In this document: positions 1-7,541 of the stretch, in pieces
Position numbering within the stretch: position 1 is the first letter of the stretch
Layout of the letters: each line of letters begins with the position of its first letter
Origin: Deltaproteobacteria bacterium
Lineage (GTDB): Bacteria > Desulfobacterota > SM23-61
Direction: 5' to 3'
DNA: 24,767 bases
NCBI GenBank assembly: GCA_016234425.1
Contig: JACRCA010000142.1
Span: 1 to 24,767 of the forward strand
The notes under the pieces: model-generated
What the model saw: the letters and a program-made list of their open reading frames with translations, nothing else
The model's database searches: none
Told to the model about the DNA's origin: nothing
Translations under genes and position numbers: made by a program

Positions 1-705
1 CCTGCGGATAAATCCCAGAATGATCTGCCGGCTCTGGCCAACCTTCTCTTGCTTATGGGGAAGGTGGGCCGGATCGCCAACGGATTCCTTTTGCTCAGAG
101 ACCATTGCAACTCCCAGGGCCTCATGGATATAGGGATAGGGGGAGATGGAAGAGATGGCGATTCAAAGGAGCATGCGGAAGGCGGAACCCTAATCTCACA
201 CCTGCAAAATGGTGGAGTTAAGGCTTGTCTAATCTTTGGGGAAAACCCCCTAAAAGATTTACATCTGAGGAAATACTTGGATTCTTGCCAGTTGTTGATC
301 GTTCAGGATGTTTTTCTCACGGAGACCGCCTTGGCTAGCGACGTTTTTCTCCCGGCTTCCACGGCCTTGGAGACCTCGGGAAGTTATACGAACTTCGAAG
401 GGCGTTTGCAAAAATTTTCCAGAATTTTCCATCCTAAGAACGGCATGGAAAACTGGCAGGTGCTCTGTCGATTAGCCGAGAAGCTCGGGCACCCTTGGCC
501 CTATCGCTCTCCGGAAGAAATTCTGGAAGAGATTTCGGGTCTTGCCGATCAATGGCCGGTGAAGGATTCATTTCCTTTTCTCCACGGAAGAGCCCGATTT
601 TCCGCCGCTCCTCCATCTATGGCTGTACCTCAGGTTCCATCGTCCTCATTCTGCTCCCTTTGCGAACGCCTGGAAGTGTTCAGGGAGAAGAGACTAATGC
701 TTTGA
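1..705 (+). CDS. C-terminal part of a molybdopterin oxidoreductase (NuoG/formate dehydrogenase alpha-like), 5' partial
   Basis: The reading frame is open from base 1 to a TGA at 703-705, so the gene begins upstream of the window; the ATG at 49 is internal. The visible 234 residues fit the back half of the molybdopterin domain found in formate dehydrogenase alpha and NuoG-like subunits. They contain a GENP segment, then VQDVFLTETALASDVFLPAS followed by an E..GSYTNFEGRLQ stretch, the usual dinucleotide-contacting region of this superfamily. The iron-sulfur N-terminus and metal ligand are not visible, so formate dehydrogenase cannot be separated from a NuoG-like subunit. The two-component pair starts 46 bp downstream on the same strand and may regulate this operon (inference). 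Confidence 0.8.
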   Translation, partial: PADKSQNDLPALANLLLLMGKVGRIANGFLLLRDHCNSQGLMDIGIGGDGRDGDSKEHAEGGTLISHLQNGGVKACLIFGENPLKDLHLRKYLDSCQLLIVQDVFLTETALASDVFLPASTALETSGSYTNFEGRLQKFSRIFHPKNGMENWQVLCRLAEKLGHPWPYRSPEEILEEISGLADQWPVKDSFPFLHGRARFSAAPPSMAVPQVPSSSFCSLCERLEVFREKRLML

Positions 706-751
706 AGGCCCCGGCGATCCTGTCTTGGCCGCGGCAGAGAGGAGATAAAAA

Positions 752-1939
752 ATGGAGGCCACCTCACAGACAAAAATGGATTATATCGGAACGCTGGAAG
801 CCCAGCTCGAAAAGAGCTGGAAAGATCTCTCTCGGGTGGAAGAAGATTTGAACAAAAGCAGGAGCATGTTCCAGGCCATCTTACAGGCTATCAGCGACAT
901 CGTCATCGTTTTCGATAAAGATCTGAACATCAAGATAATCAATCGCCAGGTAAATCTTCGTGACAAAAAATGTCACGAGTTTTTTTTCGGTGTTCCGGGG
1001 ATTTGTGAAGACTGCCCTGTGCTACGAACGATTCAGGAGAAGAGGAGCATCACGGTCGAAAAGGTTATCCGGAATGAATATTATCGCATCCAAACCCATC
1101 CCCTCATGAACCTGCACGGGGAGGTCGAGGGAGTAATCGAAGTCAGCCGCCCCATCACCAGGGATAAAGCCAGGGAGCAACAGCTATTCCATGCGGACAA
1201 GCTCTCCTCGCTTGGGTTGCTGGTTTCTGGTATCGTCCACGAGATCAACAATCCTAACGCCTATATTTGCGGGAATATTCCCCTCATCAAGGAGGCCTTC
1301 AAGACCATCTTTCCGATATTGGACGAGCACCTCCGCCAAAACCCTGATTTTCAGGTGGCCCGCCTGGATTATTCTCTGTTCAAAGAAAACGTCACCTTGA
1401 TGCTCGATGACATGATCCAAGGCTGCAGCCGGATTCAGAACATTCTGGGAAGCCTGAAGAGCTTCACCCGGAGGGCCGAAGGGCTGCTCAGCGAAAGAGT
1501 GGACTTGAACGACGTGGTCAACGAGGGAATGCGCCTGGTCTACAACACGATGAAACGGATGGCCGTGATTCATACGGACCTGCAGGAGGGTCTTCCGGGC
1601 ATCAAAGGCAACAAGGACAGACTGATTCAAGTGTTTGTGAACTTGATGATCAACGCCTGGCAAGCGATAGACAAGGAGAAAGGAAATATCTGGATTAAGA
1701 CGCAATTCGATCCTAAAGAAAACTGTGTTTGCCTGAGCATCTCTGATGAGGGATGCGGCATGGGGGAGTTCGCCAAAGCGCAAATATTCAATCCCTTTTT
1801 CACAACTAAGAAGGAGGGAACCGGGCTGGGCCTCTCCATCGTTTCCAAGATCGTCAGCGAGCACAACGGCAGGACTGACGTGGAAAGTGAAGTCGGTAAG
1901 GGGAGCACGTTTACCATCCGCCTGCCCGTAGAATCTTGA
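752..1939 (+). CDS. PAS-domain sensor histidine kinase
   Basis: A 395-residue kinase with no membrane segment, so probably cytoplasmic. A coiled coil at about 12-40 leads into a PAS domain at about 40-135. The HisKA helix follows with VHEINNPNA, phospho-acceptor His163. The GHKL ATPase domain has the N box near 297-305 (NLMINAWQA), G1 at DEGCGMGE (332-339), F box NPFFTTK and G2 GTGLGLS (356-362). The PAS domain carries Cys74, Cys85 and Cys88 in a C-x10-C-x2-CP arrangement, which could bind metal or sense redox state. The start is set by AGGAGATAAAA just before the ATG. The regulator gene follows 9 bp later, so the two are almost certainly a cognate pair. The signal sensed is unknown. Confidence 0.95.
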   Translation: MEATSQTKMDYIGTLEAQLEKSWKDLSRVEEDLNKSRSMFQAILQAISDIVIVFDKDLNIKIINRQVNLRDKKCHEFFFGVPGICEDCPVLRTIQEKRSITVEKVIRNEYYRIQTHPLMNLHGEVEGVIEVSRPITRDKAREQQLFHADKLSSLGLLVSGIVHEINNPNAYICGNIPLIKEAFKTIFPILDEHLRQNPDFQVARLDYSLFKENVTLMLDDMIQGCSRIQNILGSLKSFTRRAEGLLSERVDLNDVVNEGMRLVYNTMKRMAVIHTDLQEGLPGIKGNKDRLIQVFVNLMINAWQAIDKEKGNIWIKTQFDPKENCVCLSISDEGCGMGEFAKAQIFNPFFTTKKEGTGLGLSIVSKIVSEHNGRTDVESEVGKGSTFTIRLPVES

Positions 1940-1948
1940 GGGAAGAAC

Positions 1949-3316
1949 GTGGGGAAAATCCTGGCCATAGACGACGACCCAGGGGTGCTGCGCTATTTAT
2001 TTGTCCTCCTGATGCAAACAGGGAAATACGAGGTTAAGACCCTGGAAGATAGCACGAAAGCGTTGCAAGAATTAGACCAGGGAAGATACGATGTCCTTTT
2101 GTTAGATATGGACATGCCCAGAGTGACTGGCTTAGACATTCTCAAATATGCTCGGGAACATCATCCCGACCTGGAGACCATCGTCCTCACAGGGGTAGAA
2201 GACGTGCAGCTGGCTGTCACGGCCATGAAATTGGGGTCCTATGATTATCTATCCAAGCCCGTGAACAACGATCTTCTGCTTCTCGTCCTGGAGAGAGCTC
2301 TGGAGCGGCGGCATTTGAAAGACCGGGTCCAGGAACTTCGGGAAGATTTCAAATATGAAGATTTAAAAAATAAGGAGGCCTTCCAGGACATCATCACCCG
2401 CAGCCCGGCGATCATCAAGGTCCTTCGCTATGTCGAGCGGATTGCCAGCAGCCAGTCCAGCGTTCTGATCTGGGGGGAAAGCGGCACGGGGAAAGAGCTG
2501 ATTGCCCGAGCCATCCACTCCGTGAGCCCGCGAAAGAATGAAAGGTTCATCGCGGTCAACGCCGGGGTATTTGCCAACGAGCTTTTTGCCTCGGAATTTT
2601 TTGGTCACATGAAGGGCTCTTTCTCAGGGGCCTATTCAGACCAAAAGGGCTTCCTGGAAGCTGCCCACCGGGGCACTCTTTTTTTGGATGAGATCGGAGA
2701 GCTCTCTCTACCCATCCAGGTGAAACTGTTGCGGGTGCTGCAAGAAGGAGAGTACTTTCGGCTGGGCTCGACCCAAAATCAGAAGGTGGATGTGCGCATC
2801 ATCGCCTCCACGAATAAAGACCTTCAGGTGGAGATCAAGAAAGGAAATTTCCGAAAGGACCTCTTCTTTCGGTTGAATATTAACTCCATCTACCTCCTTC
2901 CCCTGCGGGAACACAAGGAGGACATCCCTCTGCTGGCTTACCATTTCTTGGATAAATACAACAAGATCAATAAGAAACAGATCCGGGAGATTACCGAGCC
3001 GGTGATGAACCTTTTGCAGCAGTATACCTACCCAGGGAATATCCGGGAGTTAGAGAATATTATCAATAACATGGTATCGGTTGAGACGTCCGACAAACTG
3101 ACGAAGTCGTCCCTCCCTTCTTATTTTTCTGAGGCTTGCAGAGATTATAAGGGCCTCTCTCCTTCCTTGGAAGAGAAGACGCTCCAAGAATTGGAGAGAG
3201 AATACATAGGGAAGATTCTGGAAAAAACCGGGGGGAACAGAACCCGGGCGGCCAAAATTCTGGGTATCTCCCGGGTCAACCTGATATCAAAAATCAAACG
3301 GTATCAATTATCGTAA
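1949..3316 (+). CDS. NtrC-family sigma-54-dependent response regulator
   Basis: A 455-residue protein with a GTG start 9 bp after the kinase stop. The receiver domain (1-120) has the DDD acidic pocket at 8-10, phospho-acceptor Asp53 in LLLDMDMP, and Lys103 in LSKP. The AAA+ domain (about 150-380) has Walker A GESGTGKE (176-183), Walker B LFLDEI (244-249) and a sigma-54-contacting loop GSFSGA (223-228), a variant of the usual GAFTGA. The C-terminus is a Fis-type helix-turn-helix (about 428-455; RAAKILGISRVNLISKIKRY). Phosphorylated by the upstream kinase, it should activate sigma-54 promoters. I found no convincing -24/-12 element in this window, so its targets lie elsewhere or upstream. Confidence 0.95.
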   Translation: MGKILAIDDDPGVLRYLFVLLMQTGKYEVKTLEDSTKALQELDQGRYDVLLLDMDMPRVTGLDILKYAREHHPDLETIVLTGVEDVQLAVTAMKLGSYDYLSKPVNNDLLLLVLERALERRHLKDRVQELREDFKYEDLKNKEAFQDIITRSPAIIKVLRYVERIASSQSSVLIWGESGTGKELIARAIHSVSPRKNERFIAVNAGVFANELFASEFFGHMKGSFSGAYSDQKGFLEAAHRGTLFLDEIGELSLPIQVKLLRVLQEGEYFRLGSTQNQKVDVRIIASTNKDLQVEIKKGNFRKDLFFRLNINSIYLLPLREHKEDIPLLAYHFLDKYNKINKKQIREITEPVMNLLQQYTYPGNIRELENIINNMVSVETSDKLTKSSLPSYFSEACRDYKGLSPSLEEKTLQELEREYIGKILEKTGGNRTRAAKILGISRVNLISKIKRYQLS

Positions 3317-3332
3317 TAGCGTATAAAGCTGA

Positions 3333-3593
3333 ATCACCGTTCCGATGATGCTCAGAGAAGAGATCATAGGGGTAGTAAGGGTGTATACTGCAGAGCGGCG
3401 CCAATTCACCATGGATGATATGTACTTCGTAGGGGCGGTTGCCAATCTGGGTGCCATTGCCCTGGAAAATGCCAGGCTGAACGAGTCTGTTCAGAAAGAC
3501 AACGAAACATTCAGGCGGGATATGCTAGAATGGCGCGCTGCTTTGGGTCATGAGTGGACAGTTGAGAAGTCAGTGGTTCCTCCAGAGGAGTAG
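3333..3593 (+). pseudogene. GAF-domain C-terminal remnant
   Basis: The frame reads ITVPMMLREEIIGVVRVYT and later AVANLGAIALENARLNE, the typical last strands and helix of a GAF domain, followed by a short acidic tail. GAF-like sequence begins directly after an in-frame TGA at 3330-3332 and before the first ATG at 3345, and no Shine-Dalgarno sequence precedes that ATG. The first roughly 100 residues of a normal GAF domain are missing. I read it as the surviving end of a GAF sensor gene whose 5' part was lost, lying just behind the response regulator. A short functional partner of the kinase is possible but less likely. Confidence 0.6.
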
Positions 3594-3979
3594 AAATGGT
3601 TAACCTGACTAGAGCTTCGTGGCCGAGGTGCTGTCAAGAAATTTGGGTGAAATTTTTAAAGAAGGGGAGATTGGCGCGCATTTTCCCAAATGGATTTGAT
3701 CTCCAATGCAATTCCATTCTGAGATGTACACAGCATATTAATGAACCTTTGGGCCTGAGAAGAAAAAAGTAAAAATGACAGCCCATTTTGACCAACTTTT
3801 TCTCTGGACCACCACAGCTATTTCTTTTTATTCTTCTTGGGGACGCAAGGGTGTTTTCTCAAAACCATTACAGGTGGTGATCATGATGGGACCAGGAGTC
3901 GCCTGGCCTGGGGCAAGCAATCCAATCTAAGAATTCTTTTGTCCTGACCCATTGGAGATGGTCTACCACCTCAATTTCC
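3594..3979. other. Gene-free stretch between the GAF remnant and the barrel gene
   Basis: I see no convincing gene here. The only coding-like piece is a 28-codon open segment on + (3613-3699) ending EIFKEGEIGAHFPKWI, lying between an in-frame TAG and a TGA with no start codon or ribosome site; it could be decayed coding sequence. The rest is A/T-rich with no clear terminator. It separates a rightward operon from a leftward one, so 3' ends of both transcripts should lie here. Confidence 0.5.
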
Positions 3980-4792
3980 CTAAAAGTTATAAGTTAAATT
4001 GACGCCTGTGACAAAGGTTTCATCCAGTTTCCCGGCGGGGTTGTAAGAGTTTCCATTTACCGTCCTCCTGGCCTTGTCGGAAAGAGGAAACCAATACTGG
4101 ACCACGGGTTGAACGGCCAAGTTTTTTAGTATAGGCACTGTAAAACCAACCCTAACCATTCCGTCATGAAATGCCTGATATTTCTCCCCAGTATAGCCGC
4201 CAGTGGATGATTCAAACGTTTTCCAGTAGTCGCTATCCCCCGCAAAGTACCCTACTGACCCACCCAGGTCCAGGGTGATTTCTCTGTAGACCTTCCATGA
4301 TTGGGAAAAAGAGAGGTTTATATAGGTACCCGGAAATTCAGTTATGTCGCGGTAGATTGCCAATGTCGGTTTGGCAATCGTGTCATAAGTTACACTGATA
4401 TAAAGCTCCTCTGTCTCCGGGGAATATTTTGTGGCATAGTAAAGATATCCACCGGTAAGCTCGAGTTTCCCGAGGTTATAAGTGTAGCTCAAGGTCAAAT
4501 CCGTCTCATTAAAGCTTTTCTGTCCGGGGCGGTCAGGAGTAAAAGACTGGGTGGCATGTTCATAACTGTCTATATTGCTCCAGAATGATACGGAGAAGCC
4601 CCTGTAAGCTATGCTAAGGCAAGGTTGGAAGACAATGCTGTGAGCGCTGTATTCATAGCCCCTGGACACATACTGGCTGAATACTCCAAGACCAGCTTTA
4701 CCCGTCACTTTTGCTTCTTCTGCAGCAAAACATGCGCTTTCCCCAAGCAACGATATCATAGCAATCGCAACGACCAAAACCCTTATCTTCAT
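3980..4792 (-). CDS. Outer-membrane beta-barrel protein (TIGR02001-like)
   Basis: A 270-residue protein with a signal peptide (about 1-24; MKIRVLVVAIAMISLLGESACFA cleaved near AEE). The rest is alternating aromatic/polar beta strands ending in NLTYNF, a terminal Phe as in outer-membrane barrels. The early stretch FSQYVSRGYEYS and FWSNIDSY resemble the TIGR02001 family of barrels of unknown function. The start is placed at 4792 because GGAGGAG precedes it by 5 nt; an upstream ATG at 4834 would put 14 charged residues before the signal peptide. It is the last gene of a leftward run starting at nikR, which suggests a role in metal passage across the outer membrane, but that is only context. Confidence 0.8.
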   Translation of the reverse strand: MKIRVLVVAIAMISLLGESACFAAEEAKVTGKAGLGVFSQYVSRGYEYSAHSIVFQPCLSIAYRGFSVSFWSNIDSYEHATQSFTPDRPGQKSFNETDLTLSYTYNLGKLELTGGYLYYATKYSPETEELYISVTYDTIAKPTLAIYRDITEFPGTYINLSFSQSWKVYREITLDLGGSVGYFAGDSDYWKTFESSTGGYTGEKYQAFHDGMVRVGFTVPILKNLAVQPVVQYWFPLSDKARRTVNGNSYNPAGKLDETFVTGVNLTYNF

Positions 4793-4827
4793 TTTTTCTC
4801 CTCCTATTTTTTCCATCAACTCTCGTG

Positions 4828-4932
4828 TCACCATGTTCCGATGGACTGATCGCTCAACTGCATCAACTGTTTAAAGAAGATCTCCACCGAGGCGGCAAAC
4901 ATCGCTTGTTCTCGCTCGTTTTCCTTGGGCAT
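4828..4932 (-). CDS. Possible 34-residue ORF between the PDGLE and barrel genes
   Basis: An ATG at 4932 opens 34 codons on the minus strand, rich in Glu, Gln and Phe (EREQAMFAASVEIFFKQLMQ), ending in TGA at 4828. It looks like one amphipathic helix. The ribosome site is weak and I recognise no family. It occupies most of the 169-bp gap where cbiQ would normally start, but it does not resemble a CbiQ N-terminus. It may be chance. Confidence 0.25.
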   Translation of the reverse strand: MPKENEREQAMFAASVEIFFKQLMQLSDQSIGTW

Positions 4933-4961
4933 CGTCCGGGGCTGCTCTCAGCGACGATCGA

Positions 4962-5300
4962 CTACCCCTCTTTTTTCTTGCTCAATAGTTTTCGCAGGAG
5001 GAAAGAGGCCAGGACGATCACTCCTACGCCCAGACCCGCCGAAAGGATATATCCCAGGCTGGATTTTACCAACCCCTTGCCCTCCCAACTTTTCAAGTTA
5101 TAATCGGGCACAGGAGCGGACCAGAGGTCGGCTACTTTTTTTAATCCTTCCGGAATAAACCCCACCATTTTTTCGATCTCTTCCAGGCTCCACTCTCCCC
5201 AGGCTGGCCCGGATTTGAACACATCCGGCAAGATCAGGCCGACGGGCGAAATTAACATTAAAAGAACCAGCCCCCACCAGAGTCTTTTCGTTCCTTTCAT
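4962..5300 (-). CDS. PDGLE-domain/CbiN-like metal-transport protein
   Basis: A 112-residue protein. An N-terminal hydrophobic segment (about 6-24) leads to an extracytoplasmic stretch with WSLEEIEKMVGFIPEGLKK and APVPDY, matching the PDGLE domain (PEGLKK in place of the canonical motif). A second membrane helix (about 80-102) ends in a Lys-rich tail. PDGLE proteins partner CbiM in energy-coupling cobalt/nickel importers, in the role of CbiN. The start overlaps the cbiM stop as ATGA and is preceded by GGAGGTGG, so the two are translationally coupled. A longer open frame upstream is only a shadow of cbiM. Confidence 0.85.
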   Translation of the reverse strand: MKGTKRLWWGLVLLMLISPVGLILPDVFKSGPAWGEWSLEEIEKMVGFIPEGLKKVADLWSAPVPDYNLKSWEGKGLVKSSLGYILSAGLGVGVIVLASFLLRKLLSKKKEG

Positions 5301-5983
5301 TTCGCCACCTCCATCGGTTCCAGCATGGAAGGCTCGGTGCGCTGGAAGTAGATAACCAGCAGGCCCGTGAGTACAGCCTCCATGATGCCGAAAAGAAAGA
5401 GATGCTGGGCGGCCATCACCGGCACAGCCACCTCCAGGGGATAGGGGAAATATAGCGGCCGCCCATCCGGCCCTTTTGCCAGAAGCGGCTGCAGGCCAAA
5501 CATGACTGCCGTGGTTACAGCCGCCACGTTCAGCCCGACGTATCCAGCGACCGCCCCGGCAAGCCACCTTCGCCGGGAGGTCGTCGTAGCCCCTTTGCTG
5601 ATCAGACGGTAAACTAGGTACCCTACCATCGGCATCACGAGGGCCATGCTGAAACAATTGGCCCCGATAGCCGTGATCCCGCCATCGCCGAATAGCAACG
5701 CTTGAATGACTAGGGCAATGGAGATGGCAATTAGGGCTGCCCAGGGGCCAAGGAGAATGGCTACGATCACTCCCCCCACAGCATGACCGGTGGACCCCCC
5801 CGGGATGGGAATATTGAACATCATGATGACAAAGCTAAAAGCCGCGCCCAAAGCCAGGAAAGGGACCTGCCGTTGCCTCAAAGTGCGGCGCACCAGCTTT
5901 GAGGCCAGAGCCCAGATTGGCACCATCACTCCATAAAGCAGGCCGTAAGTTGCCGGCCCCAAGTATCCATCAGGAATATGCAT
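5297..5983 (-). CDS. cbiM: CbiM substrate-binding membrane component of a cobalt/nickel ECF transporter
   Basis: A 228-residue integral membrane protein beginning MHIPDGYLGP. In the CbiM/NikM family the N-terminal Met-His is part of the metal site, so the start is placed at this ATG (5983), which has AAGGAG 6 nt upstream, rather than six codons earlier. Several hydrophobic helices follow, with PIPGGSTGHAVGGVI as the family's conserved loop. It lies 77 bp downstream of nikR and overlaps the PDGLE gene, so nickel is the more likely substrate. The usual membrane coupler CbiQ and ATPase CbiO are not in the window. Confidence 0.92.
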   Translation of the reverse strand: MHIPDGYLGPATYGLLYGVMVPIWALASKLVRRTLRQRQVPFLALGAAFSFVIMMFNIPIPGGSTGHAVGGVIVAILLGPWAALIAISIALVIQALLFGDGGITAIGANCFSMALVMPMVGYLVYRLISKGATTTSRRRWLAGAVAGYVGLNVAAVTTAVMFGLQPLLAKGPDGRPLYFPYPLEVAVPVMAAQHLFLFGIMEAVLTGLLVIYFQRTEPSMLEPMEVAK

Positions 5984-6060
5984 ATAATTCTCCTTTCCCA
6001 ATAGGGTAATATTTTTTTAAGTATCGTGCTACTCACTGATAAAAAAATTTGCTCCCTGTA

Positions 6061-6480
6061 TCAGCTCAAATCTTTTCCCGTAGTGGTCAGGGAAAGTTTC
6101 CCGTGCTTCACTCCCTTGGTTCCGATCAGCCGATCGCTGATTTTTTTGATTTCCTCGCCTTTCCCCCTGACGATCAACACCTCCAGGCAATTGTGATCAT
6201 CCAGGTGAATGTGGGTGGTGGAAATAATGGACTGGTAATACCGGTGTTGCAGATGAGTCAAGACATCGGAAAGCTCTCGGGTGTGATGGCTGTAAACGAT
6301 GGTGATTGTTCCCAACATCTCTTCGGAACCTGCTTCCCACTCCGCCTGCACTAAGCTATCGCGGATCATATCCCGGATGGCTTCCGAGCGATTGGTGAAC
6401 CCCTTCCGGGATATGAGCTGATCGAATTTCCTAAGAAGGTTGCTATCCGTCGAAATGCCGAAGCGAGTGATCTCAGACAT
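6061..6480 (-). CDS. nikR: NikR nickel-responsive ribbon-helix-helix regulator
   Basis: A 139-residue protein. The N-terminal ribbon-helix-helix (1-45) has ITRFGIS as the DNA-contacting strand. The C-terminal ACT-like domain holds His79, His90, His92 and Cys98, the spacing of the four nickel ligands of NikR (H-x10-H-x-H-x5-C). The start at 6480 has AAGGAG 8-9 nt upstream; the open frame extends further but reads through the promoter. Ni-bound NikR normally represses nickel uptake genes, here probably its own unit with cbiM. A GTGTTAC half-site lies on the minus strand at 6503-6497, at the expected start site, but I do not see its partner. Confidence 0.95.
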   Translation of the reverse strand: MSEITRFGISTDSNLLRKFDQLISRKGFTNRSEAIRDMIRDSLVQAEWEAGSEEMLGTITIVYSHHTRELSDVLTHLQHRYYQSIISTTHIHLDDHNCLEVLIVRGKGEEIKKISDRLIGTKGVKHGKLSLTTTGKDLS

Positions 6481-6504
6481 AGGCTTTCTCCTTTGAGTAA
6501 CACA

Positions 6505-6533
6505 AATATAAAAAATATGGCACCAAATGTCAA
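6505..6533 (-). promoter_or_regulatory. Sigma-70-type promoter of nikR
   Basis: On the minus strand TTGACA (6533-6528) and TATATT (6510-6505) are separated by 17 bp, 24 nt before the nikR ATG. A GTGTTAC half-site (6503-6497) directly after the -10 is a candidate part of a NikR operator. Confidence 0.75.
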
Positions 6534-6708
6534 GACTTTTTTTAGCCCGACCACCTAAAATTCCAAGCTTCCTCAGCTTTCTCCGAAGATCACCACAGAA
6601 ATTACCAGCACCTGGGTCGCTCTCCTCCGCTTGGATTAGGGGGTTGCTTAAGAACGAAGAGATGACGGCCAAGCAGGTGTGGCGCCTTTTTCGGGTTGTG
6701 GATTCACA

Positions 6709-6737
6709 TTGACATTAAGTTAAAGAAGAAGTATAAA
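6709..6737 (+). promoter_or_regulatory. Strong sigma-70-type promoter upstream of the selenium cluster
   Basis: TTGACA (6709-6714), a 17-bp spacer and TATAAA (6732-6737) make a near-consensus promoter reading right. Expected start near 6744. It is the only good promoter seen ahead of the truncated yedE and the genes after it. Confidence 0.75.
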
Positions 6738-6771
6738 AAATACATTTCTTTCTGCAAAGGAGGTGAAAATA

Positions 6772-6807
6772 ATGGGGAAGCCCCAGACGCCCCTTTCTCT
6801 TGTTTGA
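6772..6807 (+). CDS. 11-codon ORF with a perfect ribosome site (leader peptide or stranded gene start)
   Basis: AAAGGAGGTGA (6756-6766), close to a full match to the 16S rRNA tail, lies at ideal distance from the ATG at 6772, and a near-consensus promoter lies just upstream. The frame reads MGKPQTPLSLV then TGA. Reading the TGA as selenocysteine gives no recognisable protein. It may be a leader peptide, or the translation start of the lost upstream portion of the selenium operon. Confidence 0.4.
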   Translation: MGKPQTPLSLV

Positions 6808-6989
6808 AGGGCCAGGTTCGGCCCGATGAGGCCTAGGTTAGGTCTCAACTTAACCAGAAGGAGAGGGGAAAAGGGGGCAGCCCCGATTCATTCCTATCTT
6901 TCCCTTTCCTGAGAGGATGGCCCTCGTTTATCTCCCTCCTTTGAATTAATTTGGATATTGACTGCCTTCGATTACTTTTTCACTCTTGA
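6808..6989 (+). other. Hairpin-rich stretch before the truncated yedE
   Basis: I see no gene. Small G+C-rich hairpins follow the 11-codon ORF: 6773-6785 (5 bp, loop AAG, inside the ORF), 6809-6824 (GGGCC/GGCCC, 6-nt loop), an imperfect one near 6828-6846, and GGGG/CCCC around 6873-6885. It may be a structured leader or a decayed remnant. I could not match it to a riboswitch class. Confidence 0.35.
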
Positions 6990-7541
6990 CCCCAATTCAA
7001 TCCTGGCGGACCTATCTTCGCCAGTGTAAAAGGACCCGGAGCGGCCCACGCTCCTCTGGCCATCTCCCTTTTGGTGGGCCTGGGCGTGGGTTTTTTGGCT
7101 CAGAGGACACGCTTTTGCACCATGGGAGCGATCAGGGATGTGATCCTCATGAGAGACTTCCACTTATTCAGCGGGATTCTTGCTCTGACGACCGCAGCCT
7201 TGATTTCTAACTTGCTTCTGGGGCAATTCCATCCAGGCTTTGTCAACCAGCCCATCGCCCATGATCATCACCTTTGGAATTTTCTGAGCATGGCATTAGC
7301 CGGTTTGGCCTTTGCTCTCGCCGGAGGATGCCCGGGCAGACAATTGATTCTTTCCGGAGAAGGAGATGGGGATGCAGCAATTTTTGTCTTGGGAATGATC
7401 GTGGGAGCCGGCTTTGCTCATAACTTCGCTATGGCCAGTTCTCCCAAGGGCCCCGGAGCTTTCGGACCGGCAGCCGTTACCATCGGCCTCATCTTCTGCA
7501 TCGTCATCGCATGGGCAATGCGCGAAGGAAGCAAAATATGA
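6990..7541 (+). pseudogene. YedE/YeeE-family membrane protein, 5' truncated (selenium-type YedE)
   Basis: The C-terminal half of a YedE transporter. Recognisable pieces are KGPGAAHAP, GFLAQRTRFCTMGAIRD, FHLFSGI, GGCPGRQLILSGEGDGD and AHNFAMASSPKGP, as in the selenium-metabolism YedE family (usually about 350 residues). Family-like sequence already starts near 7011, but the frame is closed by TGA at 6987-6989 and has no ATG or GTG before the first possible start, a TTG at 7071. The first half of the protein is therefore absent, and the gene is probably broken. A half-length protein of 156 residues from TTG 7071 is possible but would cut off the conserved GPG motif. It overlaps the tusA-like start as ATGA. 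Confidence 0.7.

Noticed and set aside
1184..1864. Long open frame of 226 codons on the minus strand inside the kinase gene.
   Set aside because: It is the antisense shadow of a strongly conserved histidine kinase; no ribosome site and no family match.
3775..3825. GACCA/GGACCA words resembling the terminal repeats of IS21-type insertion sequences.
   Set aside because: Only two loosely matching half-sites, no transposase fragment and no target duplication nearby.
4301..5158. Several + strand open frames over the barrel and PDGLE genes.
   Set aside because: They lie opposite well-supported minus-strand genes, have no ribosome sites and read as low-complexity basic or Pro-rich sequence.
6517..6533. 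TGGCAC at 6517 as the -24 box of a sigma-54 promoter (on the + strand) for the local NtrC-type regulator.
   Set aside because: No GC-containing -12 element at the required spacing, and on the opposite strand the same bases are the spacer of a good sigma-70 nikR promoter.
6772..6900. Selenocysteine (UGA) read-through of the 11-codon ORF.
   Set aside because: The extended reading gives an Arg/Pro-rich sequence with no recognisable domain and soon another stop; no convincing SECIS loop directly after the TGA.
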